NCBI GenBank assembly: GCA_013115145.1
Contig: JAAPAO010000572.1
Span: forward strand, 1 to 22,790
Origin: Perkinsus chesapeaki
Lineage: Eukaryota; Perkinsozoa; Perkinsida; Perkinsidae
Reading direction: 5' to 3'
Length of the DNA stretch: 22,790 nt
The notes beneath the pieces were generated by a model. The model had not been told where the DNA came from. It made no database searches and worked only from the letters and a program-made list of their open reading frames with translations. A program made the position numbers and the translations under genes. Positions 8,769 to 14,452 of this stretch are shown in pieces. The first letter of the stretch is position 1; each line of letters starts with the position of its first letter.

Positions 8769-9293
8769 GATGAATGAGATGGAACTGATAGCATCTCATG
8801 TAATGATTGACACTGATAATGCTACTGACCTAGAGATGATGATCGAGGCTCTCAAGCCTCAGTATAAGGGCCGAGAGTTTATGTAAGGTAGTTTATGCAG
8901 ATCGTGGGTGCTGTTCCAACGGTGAATACACTAAGTTGTTCGGTCGCATAAATGACAGTGCAGAGGTGGAATTAGATCTTTTTATTGGACACGTCGTATC
9001 GAGCAGTATGTTCGTGGATACCACCCTATCCGATCGTCGTTCTTCTCCGCACTACGCCAGTGTGTCTTCACTATCAGCCGTGGTGATGAAGAACTAGCAC
9101 TCAGTGCTATACGAAGTACTGGTAGGTGGGTGGAAACTCTTCACTGGAAAGCCTCAGCAGACGACAATACAGTCGTTACGTGCGCAAGGTGATTCCTGAA
9201 CCTATGTTAGTCCGAACTAGGCTGGAGGCCTTTCATAAGTACTACACTCGTTTGGATGCTCAGCTCAAGAATATGGGTGAAGGTTTTTTCTAG
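8769..9293 (+). pseudogene. transposase-like relic (DRGCC motif)
   Basis: Coding-like pieces lie in successive frames. The first, to 8886, ends LKPQYKGREFM. After a frameshift come VYADRGCC and KLFGRINDSAEVELDLF, then another shift to YWTRRIEQYVRGYHP and a segment ending WVETLHWKASADD. Last comes VIPEPMLVRTRLEAFHKYYTRLD. A 'vDRxCC ... DxxHWxRR ... F.a.L..cvF' order is what I remember from large eukaryotic DDE transposases of the KDZ-like/CxC type, with catalytic Asp in DR-CC; this is recall, not a search. The 5' part is cut off at the retroelement junction, so the retroelement probably landed in it. At least three frameshifts or stops make it dead. Confidence 0.4.
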
Positions 9294-9472
9294 GAAACCC
9301 TAGCGTAGTTATCGTAGGTAGTTATCGTTGCGATAATCCGGCAAGAAAGGCCAGCTTCGGTCTCGATTATGAAGCCGACTGACACCAGTTCAAGCTCTTG
9401 AGCCACGTCGTTGAGGAAGGTGCTTTTGACATGGCTGATCCCAAGTTACTCGAAGAGAGTAATGTCAGCTCG

Positions 9473-9547
9473 TCTACAGGTCCTGTAGACCGATTCTCCG
9501 TTGGAACTCCTGTAGTACAGGAGTTCCAACGGATATCGAAGAATCGG
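9473..9547. repeat. compound inverted duplication
   Basis: The empty site is the equivalent of 19789-19818. Here TCTACAGG is followed by its reverse complement around one base (9473-9489). Then 17-nt arms (9498-9514, 9516-9532) surround a single G, with an outer pair CCGATTCT / AGAATCGG (9490-9497, 9540-9547). The inverted part copies downstream sequence with an internal gap, as in a template switch with a skip. Confidence 0.8.
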
Positions 9548-10090
9548 ATAGTGATACGGAGTCTATTTGGTTTGGAACTGAGGGTACAGATGAATTAGAT
9601 ATAGGTGAGACTCTCGGAGCAGAGGCTGAGGCGGATGTAGAGCCTACACAGCCATCGAGCTCAAGTCAGCAAGATGCATCTCGCATCTCGGATTTACGGC
9701 GCCAGTCAATCAAGTTCCGTGAGTCCATATTCAAGACCCAGAGTCCGTTATCGAACACACGCTCAGCAACGCTATTCCGTCAACTCGACGCCAAGTATCA
9801 ATTCTTAGATGCCGCAGATCGGGCTGTCCGCATTTGGGCAGAATTTGAGCTTCAGAGAAATGTGGATGCGACAGCCACATCTTCGAGAGCTGGTGCTTAG
9901 CCGGCCTCGGAAAGGATCGTGGGGCATACACCCCACTACTATCACGTGGGGCATAAAGGCTGTGCGTAGCCTCTCGAAAGAAAAAGACGCTGCCGATGCC
10001 TCAGGCGGGGTCCCACTATTCCGTCCGTAACTTCTCTGTTCGACGACGTAACTGGTGAATATAGTTTCGACCCTGAGCAGGGGAACCTCG

Positions 10091-10112
10091 ACCGCGACTC
10101 GCGGTCCGCGAG
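10091..10112. repeat. 22-nt palindromic insertion (target ACCGCGAG), exact
   Basis: Inverted 8-mer CTCGCGGT at 10098-10105; CCGCGA at 10092-10097 and 10106-10111. Copy A near 20357-20365 has the empty target ACCGCGAGG. Confidence 0.9.
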
Positions 10113-10120
10113 GCTGAACA

Positions 10121-10142
10121 TTCCGGAGTTCGGCATCCGAAC
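10121..10142. repeat. 22-nt palindromic insertion (target TTCCGAAC)
   Basis: The insertion is exactly 14 nt compared with copy A near 20372. The inverted copy is GTTCGGCA at 10128-10135, between TCCGGA and TCCGAA. Two substitutions since insertion. Confidence 0.75.
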
Positions 10143-10354
10143 AGGCATCCCCAAGTGTCGAAGTGCCGGGGTGTTCTAGCGGAGAATCTGTGTGGCGCTC
10201 GGTAGCTCTGAATGTTCAGAGTATGATGAAGAGGAAGGAGCTTCATATTACAAAGGGCGCCAAACGATGTGGAACGTGTGGCGTATCGTTCAACATACCC
10301 GACAGGCCACAAACACATCCGTGCATTCACGGTTACCGCATGTATCGCTACTGC

Positions 10355-10376
10355 CCACTGAGTCAGTGGCACTGAC
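10355..10376. repeat. 22-nt palindromic insertion (target CCACTGAC), exact
   Basis: Inverted 8-mer GTCAGTGG at 10362-10369; CACTGA on each side. Copy A reads CCCACTGACTACC at the same place (about 20593). Confidence 0.9.
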
Positions 10377-10386
10377 TACCCATAGC

Positions 10387-10408
10387 TCGACGAGTCGTCG
10401 ACGACGAC
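10387..10408. repeat. 22-nt palindromic insertion (target TCGACGAC), exact
   Basis: Inverted 8-mer GTCGTCGA at 10394-10401; CGACGA on each side. It is only 10 bp from the previous insertion. Copy A has the uninterrupted CTCAACGACTGGG. Confidence 0.9.
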
Positions 10409-10539
10409 TGGGTACTCGAGTTTGTCACTATACATCGAGCTTATCCTGCCGGGTAAGATTGAGGAATCTCAGAAAAGAAGGAGGGTTAAGGAGGGCTCAC
10501 TATGCTCTAGATGTGAGAAACCGTTATCCGCATGCCATT

Positions 10540-10561
10540 AACTGAACTTCAGTTACTGAAG
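10540..10561. repeat. 22-nt palindromic insertion (target AACTGAAG), exact
   Basis: Inverted 8-mer CTTCAGTT at 10547-10554; ACTGAA on each side. Copy A reads TTAACTGAAGGGGG (about 20755). Confidence 0.9.
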
Positions 10562-10713
10562 GGGGTTACACAATATACTGGTGCCCTGATATGGACGGTC
10601 CTAGATGGTCATACGAAAAATGGAGGGACACGCCTGGCTTGGGGCCACGTGTTCTCGAAATGGTTCGCTTAAACGCCAGAAAGCATGATGCACGAGTGTT
10701 TGACGTCTTTTCT

Positions 10714-10781
10714 ACTTATCCTGGATAAGTGGCAACAGTGGTAACACAACTCATGGATAAGTTATCCATGAGTTGTGTTAC
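10714..10781. repeat. paired palindromes, 8-1-8 and 20-1-20
   Basis: ACTTATCC-T-GGATAAGT at 10714-10730 is followed by 20-nt perfect arms 10741-10760 and 10762-10781 around one G. Copy A near 20940-20962 has only the single forward arm. This is a longer forward-inverted-forward rearrangement. Confidence 0.85.
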
Positions 10782-10803
10782 GCTAGTAACTGTTTCTATG
10801 TAT

Positions 10804-10895
10804 CCTCTTCTCTTCCCTCTCTTTTTTCCCTCTTTTTCCCTCTTTTTCCCTTTCTTTTTCCCTTCTTCTTTCTTCCCTTTTTCTTTTCCCCCCTC
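10804..10895 (+). repeat. pyrimidine tract 3' of copy B
   Basis: Almost pure T/C, dominated by CCCTCTTTT-type words. Similar tracts follow copies C and A, and here too it is followed by a tRNA-Asp piece. It is probably part of the 3' end of the duplicated unit. Confidence 0.7.
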
Positions 10896-10926
10896 TCTGG
10901 GTCAGGCTTTTCCCCCAGCCAGCCAG

Positions 10927-10958
10927 GCGTGACAGGCAGGAATACTAACCGCTATACT
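10927..10958 (-). pseudogene. tRNA-Asp 5'-half fragment in copy B
   Basis: The minus strand matches the D arm and anticodon arm of tRNA-Asp(GTC), with the end of the acceptor stem lost in a deletion relative to 21104-21148. Confidence 0.65.
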
Positions 10959-11272
10959 CTCGGAGTAAATGAAGATAAGTCGATTTGCAACAACGCGGGA
11001 AAATTTCCGTGCCAAGCCGTAGCATAAACACACATGATCACTTATTGTAAGATCGAAAATCCAACTCCACCAACTAGAGAGATCGTCCTAGTGCAGTAAA
11101 TGTACACCCCCGGTGCCCCCTGCTCAATGTTGGTCGAGTCTTCCTCGTGAAAAGCCTAAAAGGGCCTTGCGAGTGTGCCCGTGATTCACGCGTCATTGCA
11201 TCCTCTCAACATTGTTCAAGGGTAGGAGGGATCACTTACTATTTGACAGGTCTAAAGCTCATATTATCGTCA
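10959..11272. other. spacer duplicated with copy B
   Basis: Aligns almost base for base with 21168-21482 (ACAACGCGGGAAAATTTCC, then GATCGTCCTAGTGCAG, then GTTGGTCGAGTCTTCC). No gene is seen. The conservation reflects a shared duplication rather than coding. Confidence 0.7.
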
Positions 11273-11363
11273 GGGGGACTAGGCTAGTCCGACTAGCTCA
11301 AATGGTAGAGCGTTCGCTTAGCAAGCGAGAGGCATCAGGATCGATGCCCGGATGATGCCCCAT
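11273..11363 (+). pseudogene. tRNA-Ala(AGC) pseudogene
   Basis: Homologue of the intact tRNA at 21483-21555, with anticodon arm TCGCTTAGCAAGCGA retained. A 14-nt palindromic insertion (11276-11297) sits at the acceptor/D-arm junction. The 3' acceptor strand is replaced by GATGATGCC, so the acceptor stem cannot pair and the T stem has a mismatch. Not expected to be functional. Confidence 0.85.
11276..11297. repeat. 22-nt palindromic insertion in tRNA-Ala (target GGACTAGC), exact
   Basis: Inverted 8-mer GCTAGTCC at 11283-11290; GACTAG on each side. The intact tRNA-Ala at 21483 supplies the empty site. Confidence 0.9.
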
Positions 11364-11415
11364 TTTAAGCACTATAGATTTAAAATTGTCTACGGTACAG
11401 AGTGAACCGTGAACA

Positions 11416-11610
11416 ACTTTTTTGGTTTTTTGGGGTCAGCAGGGGCAGCGTTAGCTCCTCTGTCCATTGGTGAAGAAATTCTGTGTATATCTGCACTAGT
11501 TATAGATCTACCTACCCCGGGAGATCGTGATGTGGGGGTCACTTAGCGCGCGTCAAAAAAATACGGAAAAATGCAGGGCGTGGGATTCGAACCTCCGAGG
11601 TTGCATCTGA
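11416..11610. other. unassigned, with a tRNA-like T-arm
   Basis: Homology to the 21.6-kb flank stops near 11415. At 11583-11605, GGGATTCGAACCTCC looks like the T arm of a minus-strand tRNA, but its T stem pairs poorly and no other arm is clear, so it is at most a remnant. Confidence 0.3.
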
Positions 11611-11865
11611 ATGACGTAGTACTAGTCCTAGTGTGGGTGACCTAGTACTAGTTACCAGTACTAGTCCTAGAGTGGGTGACCTAGTACTAGTTACTAGTAC
11701 CAGTCCTAGAGTGGGTGACCTAGTACCAGTTACTAGTACTAGTCCTAGAGTGGGTGACCTAGTACCAGTTACCAGTACTAGTCCTAGTGTGGGTGACCTA
11801 GTACTACTCCTAGTGTGGGTGACCCAGTACTAGTTACTAGTACTAGTCCTAGTGTGGGTGACCTA
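11611..11865 (+). repeat. 39-bp minisatellite (array 1)
   Basis: Units starting GGGTGACCTAGTAC occur at 11635, 11674, 11713, 11752, 11791, 11817 and 11856. The period is 39 bp except for one 26-bp unit. The array is interrupted by the MITE at 11866-12574 and resumes at 12575. The 39-bp period keeps a frame open, but the repeat, not a protein, explains it. Confidence 0.9.
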
Positions 11866-12131
11866 CCGCTCGTTCAATAAACCTATTTTGGAACTAAGAA
11901 TCGATTTTGGAAACGATTTTGAAAAATCTTGTTCCAGGAACGGGTCCTGGAATCGATTCCGAACGTTTTCAGAAACGATTCTGAGTGCGTTCAAAAAGGC
12001 TCGCGTGCGATTCTGGAAGTGATTCTGAGCCGCCAGATTTCAAAATCGCTTTGACCGGTTCTAAACGTTTCGTTGCACGTGAAAGAGCGCACTCGCTACA
12101 GTAATTGAAATTCAATTATTGAATAAAGTCG

Positions 12132-12212
12132 AATAAAAGTTGTAGCGCAGGATCGAACTCTCAACCGTTGGGATTCGAAACTAAACTCCTAACCAATTAG
12201 ACTAGATTAACG
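12132..12212 (-). other. tRNA-like sequence
   Basis: On the minus strand, AATTGGTTAGGAG resembles a D arm and GAGAGTTCGATCCTG a T arm, but the acceptor strands do not pair. It is probably a captured tRNA remnant inside the MITE. Confidence 0.25.
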
Positions 12213-12257
12213 AAAAAATTCTCTGAACCTGTGAGAATCCCCCAAATGCGTTAGGCA

Positions 12258-12300
12258 AATTGCCCAGAGTATCCTTAGACTAAGGATACTCTGGGCAATT
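12258..12300. repeat. 43-nt perfect palindrome (21-1-21)
   Basis: Arms 12258-12278 and 12280-12300 around one A. It lies inside the MITE and touches the next palindrome. Confidence 0.9.
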
Positions 12301-12325
12301 GAAGCACTAAGGACCTTAGTGCTTC
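12301..12325. repeat. 25-nt perfect palindrome (12-1-12)
   Basis: Arms GAAGCACTAAGG and CCTTAGTGCTTC around one A at 12313, directly abutting the preceding palindrome. Confidence 0.9.
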
Positions 12326-12751
12326 ACGAGTTCGACTCCCGCACGTGACACTTTTATGTAGTTCACGAATTCGGGTTCTGGAAACATTTCTGGAATCGTT
12401 TTTGAAAATCGTGTCTATTGAACGCTGGTCAGAATCGTTGCCAGAATCGATTCCAAAAACGTGTTCCAATTCTCAAAATTGCGTTGATTGAACAGGTTCC
12501 CAAAATCGTTTTTCAAAATCGATTTTCAGAAACGATTCCAGAATCGCCTAAGCCATCTTTTATTGAACGAGCGGCTAGTACCAGTACATTGAGTACTAGG
12601 TCTTGCGCTTCGCTCCGCTATTAAAAGCGCTCGCCCGAACACATTTTTTACGTGTCTAAAGCTGGTGTTAATCTACAAAGTAATACTTGAAGTAGTACTG
12701 CGGTATACTCTGCAGTTATATGTAGTACTCGTACTGGATATTACTTATTAA

Positions 12752-13115
12752 GGGGGCGACCTGGTACTAGTATTATTATGGAAAAGGAAGAGAGGAAGTC
12801 TCAGTGATGATTGTCTTGCCACGCAGGAGGGTTCTGGAATGGAGGAGGAAACTATGCAGGTAAGAGTCCTTGGGAATTAGGAGGAGGGGTGACCTAGTAC
12901 TAGGATTATCAGTGCTTGGGAATTCTAATTATTATTGAGGGGGTGACCTAGTACTAGTATTATTAGTCCTTGGGAATTCTAATTATTATTGAGGGGGTGA
13001 CCTAGTACTAGTGTTATTAGTCCTTGGGAATTGAATTCTTTACTGGGGGGTGACCTAGTACTAGTATTATCAGGCCTTGGGAATTCTAATTATTATTGAG
13101 GGGGTGACCTAGTAC
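12752..13115 (+). repeat. 54-bp minisatellite (array 2)
   Basis: Units start GGGGGTGACCTAGTACTAG and run to TTATTATTGA. They begin near 12752, 12886, 12939, 12993, 13045 and 13099. The GGGTGACCTAGTAC core is the same as in array 1, and in array 5 in reverse orientation. The first unit is split by the exon-like segment 12782-12859. Confidence 0.85.
12782..12859 (+). pseudogene. exon-1-like segment with 5' splice site
   Basis: Reads KRKRGSLSDDCLATQEG and ends CAG followed by GTAAGA, an ideal 5' splice site. It resembles the leader exon at 13519-13633 (RKRKRESVSDDCFTRK). It has no start codon of its own. It may be a duplicated or alternative first exon of the large gene downstream. Confidence 0.35.
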
Positions 13116-13197
13116 TTAGTAGTGCTAGTAATTACTGAATTACTACAGTACCAATACTCGTTCCAGGGGTGCTTGGTAGTTTAATGGTACTGTAGTA

Positions 13198-13205
13198 CTG
13201 GTGGT

Positions 13206-13273
<68 letters not shown>

Positions 13274-13306
13274 CAGCAGCAGTAGTAGTAGTTGTAGTAG
13301 TACTGC
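13198..13306 (+). repeat. GTA/GCA trinucleotide repeat
   Basis: A run of GTA triplets interrupted by two GCA blocks (near 13207-13221 and 13273-13281). Simple sequence, not coding despite an open poly-Val frame. Confidence 0.9.
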
Positions 13307-13518
13307 AAGTACCATTACTCGTACTAGTACGGTTTAGAATAGTTTATAATTTCATTTATTTCGTCTTGAATTGTGGATACCACAATTTCGCAATTGACTA
13401 GTGTCGTCGGTAATTTAACAGATATAATGGTAGAGTTGAAGCGAAGTAAGTTGTTAAAGGGGAGTATGTAAAGGTAAACTCTTGTGCAGGTATCGATAGT
13501 TGTAAAGGAACGATTGAA

Positions 13519-13633
13519 ATGCATGGAGTTCCAACCCGAAAACGCAAGAGAGAAAGTGTCAGTGATGATTGTTTTACCCGTAAGGCAACAGTCAGCCCCC
13601 AGCGCGTTGAGTTCGAAGGAAGTCCGCCCCCGG
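13519..13633 (+). CDS. predicted exon 1, basic leader of the large zinc-finger gene
   Basis: ATG at 13519 opens 38 codons, MHGVPTRKRKRESVSDDC and onward to EFEGSPPP. They include an RKRKR cluster that could be a nuclear localisation signal. The exon ends in phase 1 at a strong GTAAGA donor (13634). Splicing to the CAG acceptor at 14236-14237 completes a Val codon and continues in frame into the zinc-finger exon. Splicing to the stronger TTTCAG at 14481-14484 would enter the large open frame directly, also in phase. A related segment with the same kind of donor lies at 12782-12859. The gene model is my inference. Confidence 0.45.
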
Positions 13634-14237
13634 GTAAGACGGGAGATAACTTATTACTAGTAAAATGTTATGGATTGTAGTTAAATTCGGGTTTTCGTAG
13701 AACTAGTACGGGTAGTGATCGTAGAACTTCCAGTACTAGTAACCGGTAGTGATAGTAGTACTTCCAGTACTAGTAACCGGTAGTGATAGTAGAACTTCCA
13801 GTACTAGTAACCGGTAGTGATAGTAGTACTTCCAGTACTAGCAACCGGTAGTGATAGTAGTACTTCCAGTACTAGTAACCGGTAGTGATAGTAGTACTTC
13901 CAGTACTAGTAACCGGTATTGATAGTAGTACTTCCAGTACTAGTAACCGGTAGTGATAGTAGTACTTCTAGTACTAGTAACCGGTAGTGATAGTAGTACT
14001 TCCAGTACTAGTAACCGGTAGTGATAGTACTTCCAGTACTAGTAACCGGTAGTGATAGTAACATGGCAGGCTGCCATTGGCAGCATAGTAATAAGTAACA
14101 TAGCTTGTAGTACTACCAGTGCTACAAGGTATATATTGGAGCCGAGCAGCTTTCCATAATACGAGAGCGTGTCTCACAGCCCATATGCATTTATTTCCTG
14201 TATATTATGTAGTTGGAAATCAATTTTTACATGCCAG
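13634..14237 (+). other. predicted intron carrying a 34-bp minisatellite (array 3)
   Basis: GTAAGA...CCAG, 604 nt. From about 13704 to 14061 it holds about ten 34-bp units (GGTAGTGATAGTAGTACTTCC, then AGTACTAGTAACC), each with an internal ACTTCCAG resembling an acceptor. A 22-nt palindromic insertion follows at 14063-14084. Confidence 0.5.
14063..14084. repeat. 22-nt palindromic insertion (target ATGGCAGC), exact
   Basis: Inverted 8-mer GCTGCCAT at 14070-14077; TGGCAG on each side. It sits just after the last 34-bp repeat unit. Confidence 0.85.
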
Positions 14238-14452
14238 TTAAAGAAGGCCATACCCGTGTTGTATGCGACATATGCGGAAAGGAGTATTGGAAGTATGCTC
14301 GATACAAGCACGCGTGCTACAGGAATCCTAATAGGGTTCAATGCCCTATATGTGGAGAATTCTTCGTAGCGCTGCACCGACACATCAATCGGGAGGTATG
14401 TAAAAGAAATGCACAAAAGAAGAAAGCCCAAGAAGGTGGTCCATATTTATAG
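14231..14452 (+). CDS. double zinc-finger module upstream of the large ORF
   Basis: If a separate protein, it would start at ATG 14231 (MPVKEGHTRVVCDICGK) and run 73 codons to TAG 14450-14452. If an exon, it begins at 14238. Two zinc-binding units are visible: CDICGKEYWKYARYKHAC (C2HC) and CPICGEFFVALHRHINREVC (C2HC, like a C2H2 finger ending in Cys). The next frame is open from 14370, so the overlap with the large ORF is up to 83 nt and lies one base out of phase. The two could be joined by a +1 shift, or by an 85-nt intron (GTAAAA at 14400 to TTTCAG at 14484) that would replace the last Cys by Ser. A stronger GTATGT at 14396 is in the wrong phase for that acceptor. DNA binding is the likely role, by inference. 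Confidence 0.55.
   Translation: MPVKEGHTRVVCDICGKEYWKYARYKHACYRNPNRVQCPICGEFFVALHRHINREVCKRNAQKKKAQEGGPYL

Larger units (their letters stand above)
9313..10689 (+). pseudogene. zinc-cluster ORF, copy B (decayed)
   Basis: Close homologue of the intact gene at 19456-20913, starting at the equivalent of its residue about 60 (after a GTAGTTATCG microhomology) and ending at a matching stop. The conserved central block (RRQSIKFRESIFKTQ, IWAEFELQRNVD) and the cysteine pairs (RCGTCG, LCSRCEK, YWCPDM) are readable in pieces. The frame is destroyed by in-frame stops (GAC-TGA near 9381, TAG near 9898), an inverted duplication at 9473-9547, five 14-nt palindromic insertions and a 22-bp deletion near the end. 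It is part of a larger segmental duplicate that carries the spacer and tRNA-Ala. Confidence 0.85.
11866..12574. mobile_element. 709-bp MITE-like element, CTA target duplication
   Basis: Terminal inverted repeat CCGCTCGTTCAATAAA at 11866-11881 and its exact reverse complement at 12559-12574. CTA flanks both ends (11863-11865, 12575-12577). Joining the flanks gives GGGTGACCTAGTACCAGT, exactly the minisatellite unit, so the empty site is certain. Inside the ends are many degenerate inverted words (GAAACGATTCTGG, AATCGATT). A 3-bp target duplication fits PIF/Harbinger- or CACTA-type transposition; which one is unknown. There is no transposase inside. Confidence 0.85.

Noticed and set aside
9095-9109. 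7-1-7 palindrome TAGCACT-C-AGTGCTA
   Set aside because: No 6-nt duplication on either side; it may be ordinary coding sequence of the relic.
9910-9935. GTGGGG...CCCCAC insertion in copy B
   Set aside because: Extra bases are present compared with copy A, but the length is about 10 and the loop is six bases; it does not follow the 14-nt rule.
11633-11833. Open frame reading repeated GDLVLVTSTSPRV
   Set aside because: Produced by a 39-bp minisatellite whose period is a multiple of three; no start context or homologue.
13201-13401. Poly-valine open frame
   Set aside because: Translation of the GTA triplet repeat.
13704-14061. CRISPR-like array
   Set aside because: Units are contiguous 34-bp repeats without unique spacers, in a eukaryotic context.
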